From: Stictocephala bisonia
Lineage: Eukaryota; Arthropoda; Insecta; Hemiptera; Membracidae
Reading direction: 5' to 3'
Length of the DNA stretch: 64,000 nucleotides
NCBI GenBank assembly: GCA_035578905.1
Contig: JAQJVL010000029.1
Span: 4,238,668 to 4,302,667 of the forward strand
Under the pieces are notes generated by a model, which saw nothing but the letters and a program-made list of their open reading frames with translations, was not told where the DNA came from and ran no database searches. Positions 12,231 to 22,860 of this stretch are shown in pieces. Each line of letters opens with the position of its first letter. Position 1 is the first letter of the stretch. The position numbers and the translations under genes are program-made.

Positions 12231-14337
12231 CACAGTTAGTAAGATTTAGATCTGCTCCTCTTGAGCTTACCTACACTATTTAGCTTGTAGGCTGACTTCC
12301 TGGTCTACATTGTTAGTAAGATTTAGATCTGCTCCTTTTGAGCTTACCTACACTATTTAGCTTGTAGGCTGACTTCCTGGTCTACACTGTTAGTAACATT
12401 TAGATCTGCTCCTCTTGAGCGTACCTACACTATTTAGCTTGTAGGCTGACTTCCTGGTCTACACTGTTAGTAACATTTAGATCTGCTCCTCTTGAACTTA
12501 CCTACACTATTTAGCTTGTAGGCTGACTTCCTGGTCTACATTGTTAGTAAGATTTAGATCTGCTCCTCTTGAGCGTACCTACACTATTTAGCTTGTAGGC
12601 AGACTTCCTGGTCTACACTGTTAGTAACATTTAGATCTGCTCCTCTTGAGCTTACCTACACTATTTAGCTTGTAGGCTGACTTCCTGGTCTACATTGTTA
12701 GTAACATTTAGATCTGCTCCTCTTGAACTTACCTACACTATTTAGCTTGTAGGCTGACTTCCTGGTCTACACTGTTAGTAACATTTAGATCTGCTCCTCT
12801 TGAACTTACCTACACTATTTAGCTTGTAGGCTGACTTCCTGGTCTACATTGTTAGTAAGATTTAGATCTGCTCCTCTTGAGCGTACCTACACTATTTAGC
12901 TTGTAGGCTGACTTCCTGGTCTACACTGTTAGTAACATTTAGATCTGCTCCTCTTGAGCTTACCTACACTATTTAGCTTGTAGGCTGACTTCCTGGTCTA
13001 CAATGTTAGTAACATTCAGATCTGCTCCTTTTGACCTTACCTACAATATTTAGCTTGTAGGCTGACTTCCTGGCCTACACTGTTAGTAACATTCAGATCT
13101 GCTCCTTTTGACCTTACTTACACTATTTAGCTTGTAGGCTGACTTCCTGGTCTACACTGTTAGTAACATTTAGATCTGCTCCTCTTGAGCTTACTTACAC
13201 TATTTAGCTTGTAGGCTGACTTCCTGGTCTACACTGTTAGTAACATTTAGATCTGCTCCTCTTGAGCTTACTTACACTATTTAGCTTGTAGGCTGACTTC
13301 CTGGTCTACACTGTTAGTAACATTTAGATCTGCTCCTCTTGAGCTTACTTACACTATTTAGCTTGTAGGCTGACTTCCTGGTCTACACAGTTAGTAACAT
13401 TCAGATCTGCTCCTTTTGACCTTACTTACACTATTTAGCTTGTAGGCTGACTTCCTGGTCTACGCTGTTAGTAAGATTTAGATCTGCTCCTTTTGACCTT
13501 ACCTACAATATTTAGCTTGTAGGCTGACTTCCTGGTCTACGCTGTTAGTAACATTTAGATCTGCTCCTCTTGAGCTTACTTACACTATTTAGCTTGTAGG
13601 CTGACTTCCTGGTCTACGCTGTTAGTAACATTTAGATCTGCTCCTTTTGACCTTACCTACAATATTTAGCTTGTAGGCTGACTTCCTGGCCTACACTGTT
13701 AGTAAGATTTAGATCTGCTCCTCTTGACCTCACCTACACTATTTAGCTTGTAGGCTGACTTCCTGGTCTACGCTGTTAGTAACATTTAGATCTGCTCCTT
13801 TTGACCTTACCTACAATATTTAGCTTGTAGGCTGACTTCCTGGTCTACGCTGTTAGTAACATTTAGATCTGCTCCTTTTGACCTCACCTACACTATTTAG
13901 CTTGTAGGCTGACTTCCTGGTCTACGCTGTTAGTAACATTTAGATCTGCTCCTCTTGAGCTTACCTACACTATTTAGCTTGTAGGCTGACTTCCTGGTCT
14001 ACACAGTTAGTAAGATTTAGATCTGCTCCTCTTGAGCTTACCTACACTATTTAGCTTGTAGGCTGACTTCCTGGTCTACGCTGTTAGTAACATTTAGATC
14101 TGCTCCTTTTGACCTTACCTACAATATTTAGCTTGTAGGCTGACTTCCTGGCCTACACTGTTAGTAACATTTAGATCTGCTCCTTTTGACCTTACCTACA
14201 ATATTTAGCTTGTAGGCTGACTTCCTGGTCTACGCTGTTAGTAACATTTAGATCTGCTCCTTTTGACCTTACCTACAATATTTAGCTTGTAGGCTGACTT
14301 CCTGGTCTACGCTGTTAGTAACATTTAGATCTGCTCC
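12170..14337. repeat. 77-bp satellite, left block (about 28 copies)
   Basis: A head-to-tail array with an exact 77-bp period (for example CTGACTTCC at 12215 and 12292). The unit contains TTAGATCTGCTCC, TTACCTACACTATTTAGC, TTGTAGGCTGACTTCCTGG and CTACACTGTTAGTAA. Two main variants alternate irregularly: CTCTTGAGCTTACCTACACT and TTTTGACCTTACCTACAATA. This block mostly reads CTGGTCTAC, whereas the right block mostly reads CTGGCCTAC. On the minus strand the first unit is in frame with the neighbouring LINE, which suggests where the monomer came from. Confidence 0.96.
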
Positions 14338-15250
14338 TCCCTATCTACAATAGCAGCACTTTGGTTACACTTGTTAGTAAAATTTGATCTTGCTCCTCTA
14401 GGGTACCTAATTTTAGATGTAGGATCTGGTATCCTGCTTCTTAGAGACTTGATCCTGCTGCACTTCGACCTCCTTCCATATTTGCGTTGACGGCCGTGGG
14501 CTATCAGTGCTAACACTGCTCTGATACATTTCGGTCTGGCCACTCCACAGCACAGAAGATGTTAGTGTAGCTGAACTCTTATGGTCTAACATAGTTTAAG
14601 TTTACCATCTGCATCATGTTGACCTTCACCTACACTAATACCATTATACTCTTAATTCCTGGCTTACGATGAAGAACATTTAATTACTCTCTTAGTGACC
14701 TCAAAAACATGCAGAGTGACATTCTGTCTAGAATTAAGTGACATTTAAGCTGCCCATCTGAACCTAACACTACAACTATTATTTTACCGACATTCCTGGC
14801 AATTACAGATAGTAACGATTTAGACTCTACTAGTTGACTCAAAACATCAGATTACATTAGCTTCGAATCCATGGCCCTATCACTGCTATAGACATTAAAG
14901 ATCATCTTCCTCTTGAGCATATTACAATATTGCTGGTAATGACTTCTTGCCTCAGTATAACATTTAGAGTTCACATTAGTTTGACTACTACAATACTTCA
15001 AGTGCAGCTGACTTCCTGGGCCTACACCGTTAGTACATTATATCCAGCTCCTCGAGCTTACTTACATATTGACGCTTAAGTGACTTAATCTGGACTCAGA
15101 TAAATTAGATCAGAGTCCTTATTACCTAAATCACCTAATTACATGTGGCGCTCTTACTACAACTTTTTAACATCATTTCTGCTCCTATACCTATCTACAT
15201 AATTTATTGTAGGCTGACTCTCCTGACTAATTGTGTGAACAATGCTGCTC
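14338..15250. other. Interleaved block mixing the 77-bp satellite and the downstream 147-bp repeat region
   Basis: This block separates the two satellite blocks. Word by word it alternates between the 77-bp monomer and the sequence found at 16255-17210. Examples of the second source are CTACAATAGCA (14344, compare 16255), GACGGCCG near 14490 (compare 16431), CAGCACAGAAGA near 14549 (compare 16506), GATGAAGAAC near 14670 (compare 16649) and CTGCCCATCTGAACC near 14751 (compare 16733). Satellite words such as TGTTAGTAAAATTTGATCTTG and GCTGACTTCCTGGGCCTACA sit between them. Order is kept for both sources. That is what a consensus built from misaligned reads looks like; an ancient recombinant is less likely. 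The 72-codon minus frame at 14325-14543 is meaningless. Confidence 0.72.
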
Positions 15251-16072
15251 CTCTTTTAGTTTACTTACACTTTAGCTGTAGGCTGACTTCCTGGCCTACA
15301 CTGTTAGTAAGATTTAGATCTGCTCCTCTGAGCTTACCTACACTATTTAGCTTGTAGGCTGACTTCCTGGCCTACACTGTTAGTAACATTTAGATCTGCT
15401 CCTCTTGAGCTTACCTACACTATTTAGCTTGTAGGCTGACTTCCTGGCCTACACTGTTAGTAAGATTTAGATCTGCTCCTCTTGAGCTTACCTACACTAT
15501 TTAGCTTGTAGGCTGACTTCCTGGCCTACACTGTTAGTAACATTTAGATCTGCTCCTCTTGAGCTTACTTACACTATTTAGCTTGTAGGCTGACTTCCTG
15601 GCCTACACTGTTAGTAAGATTTAGATCTGCTCCTCTTGAGCTTACCTACACTATTTAGCTTGTAGGCTGACTTCCTGGCCTACACTGTTAGTAACATTTA
15701 GATCTGCTCCTCTTGAGCTTACTTACACTATTTAGCTTGTAGGCTGACTTCCTGGCCTACACTGTTAGTAACATTTAGATCTGCTCCTCTTGAGCTTACT
15801 TACACTATTTAGCTTGTAGGCTGACTTCTTGGCCTAAACTGTTAGTAACATTTAGATCTGCTCCTCTTGACCTCACCTACACTATTTAGCTTGTAGGCTG
15901 ACTTCCTGGTCTACGCTGTTAGTAACATTTAGATCTGCTCCTTTTGACCTCACCTACACTATTTAGCTTGTAGGCTGACTTCCTGGTCTACGCTGTTAGT
16001 AACATTTAGATCTGCTCCTCTTGAGCTTACTTACACTATTTAGCTTGTAGGCTGACTTCCTAACCTCCACCG
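15251..16072. repeat. 77-bp satellite, right block (about 10.5 copies)
   Basis: Same monomer and orientation as the left block, resuming after the interleaved block. Most units read CTTCCTGGCCTACACTGTTA, a variant uncommon in the left block. The last two to three units revert to the CTGGTCTACGCTG form seen in the late left block. The array ends at about 16072, where the last unit breaks off as CTTCCTAACCTCCACCG. Confidence 0.95.
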
Positions 16073-16530
16073 ATAGTAAGATGAAGGTAATGGTAGTAAA
16101 TGTAGTGGTATTACTATGCAATACTATCTAACAGTGTTGGCTTTACGGTTATCTGTCACAACGGCTAATAGGTGGGACCATTCGCCGACTTGTGTTTCTG
16201 GATAAATATTTCTCAGTCCACGTAAAGTTATTTGATTTGAAAGCTAGCCACTAACTACAATAGCAAGCCACTGTTTTTAGGTGAGAGACTTTTCTAAGTA
16301 GAGGAGAATTCGTGGGTACTTTTCCTCTCTAGGTGACCTAATTCCTCCAAGAGAGATTGGTATCCGTGCTTCATTAGAGACTGCCGCGGCAACTGTCGCC
16401 CTTGTGTCCATAGTGAGGGGTTGCAGTTCCGACGGCCGATGGTCTAGGTCAGTGCTACACACTTCGCTCTGATAGGGGCGAATTCTCGGTCTGGAGCCAG
16501 CTCCAACAGCACAGAAGAGTGTTAATGATA
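16073..16530. other. Unique flank between the 77-bp and 147-bp arrays
   Basis: Balanced-composition sequence with no recognised gene. A 61-codon minus frame at 16277-16462 lacks known motifs. Its importance is that its words recur, in order, within the interleaved block at 14338-14640. Confidence 0.5.
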
Positions 16531-16534
16531 CTCA

Positions 16535-17225
16535 GAACACATTAGTGGTTAATCATTAGTTTCAAGATTACCAGTGACATCATGGTTGCCGACTCACCCA
16601 GTAGACACTACAACCAATTATACTCTCTAATACCCGTGGCATATTACGATGAAGAACGAGTTAATTACTCTACTAGTGACTCAGAAAACATCAGAGGTCA
16701 CATTAGTTTCAGAATTACAAGTGACATCACAGTGCCCATCTGAACCACTAGACACTACAACCATATCATTATTTCCAGCATCCATGGCATATTACAATAA
16801 TGAACGAGTTAATGACTCTACTAGTGACTCAGAAAACATCAGAGGTTACATTAGTTTCAGAATCACAAGTGGCATCGCAGTGCCCATCTGACCCTCTAGA
16901 CACTACACCGTATCATCATATCCAGCATCGATGGCATATTACAATAATGAACGAGTTAATGACTCTACTAGTGCCTCAGAAAACATTAGAGTTCACATTA
17001 GTTTCAGAATCACAAGTGACATCACAGTGCCCATCTGACCCTCTAGACACTACACCGTATCATCATATCCAGCATCGATGGCATATTACAATAATGAACG
17101 AGTTAATGACTCTAATAGTGACTCAGAAAATATCAGAGGTCACGTTAGTTCCAGAATCACCCGTGACATAACAGTGGCCAACTATACTACAACTATATCA
17201 TCATTTCCAGCCCCATACCGTATTG
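16535..17225. repeat. 147-bp tandem repeat (about 4.5 copies)
   Basis: GCATATTACAATAATGAACG-type starts lie at 16639, 16787, 16934 and 17081, giving a 147-148 bp period. The unit also contains GAGTTAATGACTCTACTAGT, CAGAAAACATCAGAGG, ACATTAGTTTCAGAATCAC and GTGCCCATCTGACC. A degenerate copy precedes the first clear one and a truncated one follows the last. Because 147 is a multiple of 3, long plus-strand frames with a 49-residue periodicity appear (16649-17362). They show no known domain and I treat them as by-products of the repeat. Confidence 0.9.
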
Positions 17226-18857
17226 CTATGATGAATGTGCTATTAGTACAGCGACGGTCTCCTGACGTATTGGTGGCACCAAGGCCCCCTTCTCGGCCCT
17301 ATTCTGTTTGTTTTCACCTTGGCCCCCACTTCACTCTAATGCGATGTAATTGCTTTGTGTAATTTTTCACTGATGGAGGTTTGACTAGTGACATGATTAA
17401 AGGTCTCCAAATAATGTTTCCCAATGTATGTGTATGTACATATCATTAAGAATAATTCATTAAATCCTAGCAATAATGTAATTTAAGTGATTTATAGTTG
17501 ATTCTGACTAATAGTAGTAGAAAAAAATTAAATAAAATTTGCTAGAATATGAGTTTGTTAAGTGAGAAAGTATTTAAGGCTGTTATGCATTACCTAATTT
17601 TGGTTTTTTAATACTATTTCTTGTGACGCGAAATTTAATTGTCTTTGAAAATTCAATATAAAATAATTTCTTATCCAAACTAAATTTGTAGTCATTTTGA
17701 AGACGAGTAATTTCAGATTATTTGTTTCCAATTTGAAAACCTGTTAGAAAATGTTGATACTTGTGTTTATTCCAGTTCCGAGTGTCTCCAGAGCTGCTTA
17801 TCAAATACATTTTATAATACATTTATTTATCTACGAATAGTTATTTTGAAAACAACCATTTACTATCAATATTATATTGCTTATGCGAGGTTATAAACTG
17901 AGAAAGCCCTACCACCTCACAACATTGTATTTAGAAATAAATCTAAAGATTTAAAATTTAAAAAAGTATTTTTAGTGTAATTCCTGGAAAACGATAATCA
18001 TTTTTATGCAGGCAATTTTTTTGAATATTGATCACTAATATTTTCGTTATACTTTTATAAATTATTTAAGTTGTATTATCTGTTTGTAAAATATAATTTT
18101 TTCAAGATTCATAACACTTAAAAGAATCTCGAATCAATTTCTCAAACAGAACTAACTGTTTTTATACACATTAATGTATTGTTTGAAAGTTATTTGTTGA
18201 CATTAAATTGTTCATTATTGTTCATTGATTTATTGGACATGGGAATCTGCAGCAAATTAACACTGGATCTATGGCGAAATTTAAATGTTTAGTTTATATC
18301 TTGATGATTTGAGAATTGTGCCCCCATTGAAAGATTTCTATCGTTTATAACATATATAGCAAGCAGTATTATTTATGAAACAGGACTTCATGAAGCTTGC
18401 TTCTAATAAATTAAAATTAACTATTTATATGGCTCTGCATTACAACCAGTTATATACTTTTCTGCATTATTCGTGGTCATTTGTAGGTCCAACTACGGTG
18501 GTTTCCTGAAAGGCTGCATCCTAGGGTATGAGGTGAATGTTGATTGAACTATCTTCCTCTTATCATTAGCAGAGTTTGATTGGTTGTTGCCCATATAGCC
18601 TCTATTTAACTTGAGGTGAGAAGTTTCCTAACCACAATTTGATATAGAGTTGTGGTTCCAACTGACCCAGATCTTTAGGCGTTATTTCCGGTCACACGGA
18701 TTAGCAGCTGGTTGACCAATGACCATACATCAGACCCCATGTCGTTAGTGTGAGAGAATGTTGTACATTGAGAACTAACAAGTGTTAGATGAATTACTAG
18801 GTTAATATATAAAATATAGAAACGTTTTCATGCATATGTTACCTTACAACTCTAGAA
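17226..18857. other. AT-rich non-coding DNA
   Basis: No gene was recognised. Positions 18480-18780 are more GC-balanced and may be old transposon sequence, but no translated motif stands out on either strand. Confidence 0.45.
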
Positions 18858-19803
18858 GGCCCGACGTGCTGCTAGAGGCCCTGCTGGTCAACCTTACAGC
18901 TGACCGGTTATAGGCAGTTGTCACTTATTTGTCACAGAACATACATGTTGATGGTCTAAGTATTATGAAGGCCCGACGTGCTGCTGGTGGCCCTAAAGTC
19001 AACCTTATAGCTTACCGATTAGGCAGTTATCACCTCTTTGTCACAGAACATACACGTTGATGGTCTGTGTACTATCTAGGCCCGACGTGCTGCTGGTGGC
19101 CCTGTAGTCAACCTTATAGCTGACCGGTTATCGGCAGTTGTCACCTATTTGTCACAGAACATACATGTTGATGGTCTGAGTATTATGAAGGCCCGACGTG
19201 CTGCTGGTGGCCCTGTAGTCAACCTTATAGCTGACCGGTTATCGGCAGTTCTCACCTATTTGTCAGAGAACATACACGTTGATGGTCTGTGTACTATGTA
19301 GGCCCGACGTGCTGCTGGTGGCCCTGTAGTCAACCTTATAGCTGACCGGTTATCGGCAGTTGTCACCTATTTGTCAGAGAACATACACGTTGATGGTCTG
19401 TGTACTATGTAGGCCCGACGTGCTACTGGTGGCCCTGTAGTCAACCTTATAGCTGACCGGTTATCGGCAGTTGTCACTTATTTGTCACAGAACATACACG
19501 TTGATGGTCTGTGTACTATGTAGGCCTGACGTGCTGCTGGTGGCCCTGCTGGTCAACCTTACAGCTGACTGGTTATAGGCAGTTGTCACCTGTTTGTCAC
19601 AGAACATACACGTTGATGGTCTGTGTACTATGTAGGCCCGACGTGTTACTGCTGGCCCTGTAGTCAACCTTATAGCTGACCGGTTATAGCCAGTTGTCAC
19701 CTATTTGTCACAGAACATACACGTTGATGGTCTGTGTACTATGTAGGCCCGACGTGCTACTGGTGACCCTGTAGTCAACCTTATAGCTGACCGGTTATGG
19801 GCA
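18858..19803. repeat. 111-bp tandem repeat (about 8.5 copies)
   Basis: GGCCCGACGTGCT begins units at 18858, 18970, 19079, 19190, 19301, 19412, 19523 (one mismatch), 19634 and 19745. The spacing is 109-112 bp at the left edge and exactly 111 bp thereafter. Other landmarks are GTCAACCTTATAGCTGACCG, GGCAGTTGTCACCTATTTGT and CATACACGTTGATGGTCTG. 111 is a multiple of 3, which explains the 71-codon minus frame at 19485-19700. The last unit is cut off after GCTGACCGGTTATGGGCAG. Confidence 0.95.
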
Positions 19804-20098
19804 GCGGCTCAGATTTATTCCGATACTGGTAGACCTTTGCCATTAATATTTGAAGTGTCTCCAATAAGGCTGGAGCGTCAACCTTGTCTGGGACTGCCCT
19901 AGATGCCGAACGGGATAAGGATGACTGGCTAACTAACAAAACATGGGAGTCCGCTGAAAAAAAGAATTACCAATCATTTACAGTAGTTTTGCGTAGAAAT
20001 AAAATAAATTTCAACTATCATAATTCGGGCTGTATTCCTAAACTGTATTTCAAATGTTAAAATAGTTGTTTGATTAGCATAAAACGTGTTAGTACGTA
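19804..20098. other. Flank of the 111-bp array
   Basis: Positions 19804-19945 are GC-balanced with no recognised motif. The rest is AT-rich and leads into the foldback element. Confidence 0.4.
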
Positions 20099-20100
20099 TA

Positions 20101-20320
20101 CAGTACAAGTAAACGTCACACAACACAAATTTATTACAATATAAGCACAAAATGGACAAATATATTACAAGTACAAAATGCACAAATATTATGGTGATCG
20201 ATTTCGGTGAACCACGCTCATCATAATATTTGTGCGTTTTCTACTTGAATTGTAATTTATTTGTGCATGTTGTGCTTATATTGTAATAAATTTTGTGACG
20301 TGTGACGTTTACTTGTACTG
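20101..20320. repeat. Foldback (inverted-repeat) element
   Basis: The left arm, 20101-20197, begins CAGTACAAGTAAACGTCACA. The right arm, 20218-20320, ends TGTGACGTTTACTTGTACTG. They are imperfect reverse complements over about 95-100 bp with a 20-bp spacer. Shared inner words are CAATATAAGCACAA/TTGTGCTTATATTG-like and CACAAATATTATG/CATAATATTTGTG. The transcript would fold into a long hairpin. A smaller relative lies at 36328-36410. This is probably a MITE or foldback transposon; target duplications were not defined. Confidence 0.8.
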
Positions 20321-22795
20321 AATGTTAAAATAACACAGTATAGTCATTTCACCGCAATTATTTGTAAAGATGGTGTCAACTGAACTTCTGGTGCCTTCAG
20401 TCATGGTCTCCGACCAGTGCGAATCTATTTTTTATAAGAACAATGTAAAACTGTCTCAAATAAAGCAAATACATCATTCTACTGGTAGTCCTCTAAATTG
20501 TTTATTCATTAGATGATTTTCGCTATAGAAATTCTAGATGTGCTCGTTGGGGGCTTTATCTTAAATTATTGGTTATTTTCTTTTTTTTCAAAATATTTGA
20601 CCACTTCAGTTTATGGGCCAGAGGAGCCTATGTATATCTCACTTTTTCAAAATCTGAGGGTACATTTAGATTTTGGAGAAGGACGTATTTAGTATGGTAC
20701 CTACTTTGGATGTTTTTATGTTTATATGTAAAGTAACATGTAAAGAACGGGTTGAAAATAAAAGTGGTAAAGATAAGTGAGACTGAGTTTGTTTTCCGCT
20801 TATAGCTCTCCTCAGTCTCAACCGATTTGAACGTTTAAAGGAGTCACTTTGTGGCAATACAGTACTTTGCGTTAATTAGGACCTGATATATTGATATTAT
20901 ACCATATTAAACTTTTATATGTATAAATAAAATACGCTAATATCGATATCCTCAATTAAAGTATCCAGAAAACAACAAATAAAACCTAAATTAATTTAAA
21001 AAAAAAAATCAGCTTAAATATTTAACAAAAAATATACTATGGAGAATATATATCCAAAATTGCCGACTAGCCCAGAAGGTTCTCAATCAATTGCAAAAAA
21101 AAAACATTTTTTATCCATAAAACCTTAGTTATTTTAACTAGTATCAAAGTATAATTATCCATTTTAATGTACTTTAGAAACTATTAAATTTTATTTCCAA
21201 TTGTAAATACGATAATTATACACTTTCTAGACGCTTCTGAAAATACGATTTCTTTTTCAATGGGGGATGGAAAGTGAGTTTACATCTCTTGAGGAGGTTG
21301 ATTTCAATCACGGAAAACTCGTTTTTACCGAAAATCTAAAATTTATTTGTGATAGGGTAAATCTAACTTCTTCTTAAATCGGCAATTGGATTATATGCAC
21401 ATTTGTTTTTCTGGGTACTAGTCATAGCTCTTCTTAACATTGTGCGTATGCCCACCATATATGATTTGCGGCGAAATTAATTTTTCCGCAACGTCTCAAG
21501 AAATAATTGTTCTACATCAAAATAGTTTTCAAATTCGTGTTCAAAATAAAAAATTACATGTGAATATAAAAAAATGATGCAAAACTCACGAACAACAATG
21601 GAGATGTATCGAAAAATAACATTTAAACAATTTTTATTTTCAAATTTTTTAAGAACGCGATTTTTGTGGAATAAAATATTGCTTGATACTGGTGATAAAA
21701 AAATCAATATTGGCAAAGAGTATATAAATATAGGAACGGTGAAAATGTTTTCAAAAGGACATTCTGATTTGCAATTATTTCTCAGGCTTCAATCCGAGGA
21801 ATCCCCTAACGAGTGTCTATCCACAAATCAGGAGCTCCCTTCCCCTAACAAACTAACATGCTGTTATCCTAGTCTCATCAACATAGCACGTATTTGTGAA
21901 TCTGAAACAGGACAAGCCTTTTACTGACCAGGTCGTAACATTTTTAACAATGTAAAAGAATATGTTTGGTTCTACGTATTTGGTGTGGTATAAAGTGATA
22001 GGTGATAAACTATGTTCTAAATATTTTGGCGCACACTTGATTCAAACCAGAACCAATAATAGTTTATGACTAACAAATTTATAAATTCTATTTACAGCGA
22101 AGTTTTATTAGATTATAAAGTAACTTAATTGAACTTTTAAACGATTTATTGAAAAAAATTCATGATTATTTTTAGAAGAAGCATTGCTATATCAATGTAA
22201 CACACTTTTAAAACATGGTTTCCTTCTACGGAAAGATATAATAAATAAATAAGACAACAAAATCGGCTGAAAAATAAAAACTCAACTATTTCATATCGTC
22301 CTTAAAAGATAAAGATTTAATTGTAACAAATTATGCAGTAAAAAACTGACTGAGGCCCGCTTGGTAGATGGAATTTTTCACCCTCGGAAATCCAATTCCT
22401 TGTCAGGCGGTAGAACAGTTCACCTCCGGAACTGGATCGCAGCCAGTATGTCAAGATGCAGAAAAGTCGACCCTCAGAACCGAATTGGCAATGGCGGCCG
22501 GGCCTAAGATTTTTAAATTCGAAATGAGCGTAAACTGTCATAAAGAAATAGGTGATGTAAAGATATTATTTGAATCGGATGCTTATTTTAGTTATAAAAA
22601 TATATTAGGGCACAACTGACTCCTTGATGTAATTTGAGGTTTAAATAAATTTTAACTCTCAAAAATTGAACAAAGTGATGCAATTATAACAATTGAAAAA
22701 TTCATAAAAAAAATTATAAATATGTTATTGTGTTACCTTAGATATACTTGTGCGATAAGTTTACATAACCTCCAAACGTAACGTTATTTATTAAG
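20321..22795. other. AT-rich non-coding DNA with unassigned open frames
   Basis: A 117-codon plus frame (21574-21927) and overlapping 74- and 83-codon frames on opposite strands (22317-22541 minus, 22368-22619 plus) occur here. The 22.3-22.5 kb patch is distinctly GC-richer than its surroundings and could be old transposon coding DNA. No domain was recognised in any of these frames, so no gene is called. Confidence 0.4.
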
Positions 22796-22799
22796 CTGT

Positions 22800-22860
22800 T
22801 AAATAATAATAATAATAATAATAATAAATTCTTTATTTTTCTCTCAATTAGAGGAATTAT
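22800..22860 (-). repeat. (AAT)n microsatellite at a probable non-LTR element 3' tail
   Basis: About eight AAT units occupy 22803-22828. On the minus strand the sequence reads AATAAAGAATT followed by (TTA)n, i.e. a polyadenylation-type hexamer immediately before a simple repeat. Many non-LTR retroelements and SINEs end this way. No element body was recognised upstream on the minus strand (22860-23000), so the association is inferred. Confidence 0.5.

Noticed and set aside
12170..16072. A CRISPR-like array
   Set aside because: The units are contiguous 77-bp repeats with no unique spacers, in clearly eukaryotic DNA.
16649..17362. Plus-strand frames over the 147-bp repeat as a tandem-repeat protein
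   Set aside because: The period is a multiple of 3, so open frames are expected; the frames are broken between copies and no domain is recognisable.
21574..21927. 117-codon plus-strand frame as a gene
   Set aside because: AT-rich codons, an overlapping open frame on the other strand, and no recognisable domain or splice context.
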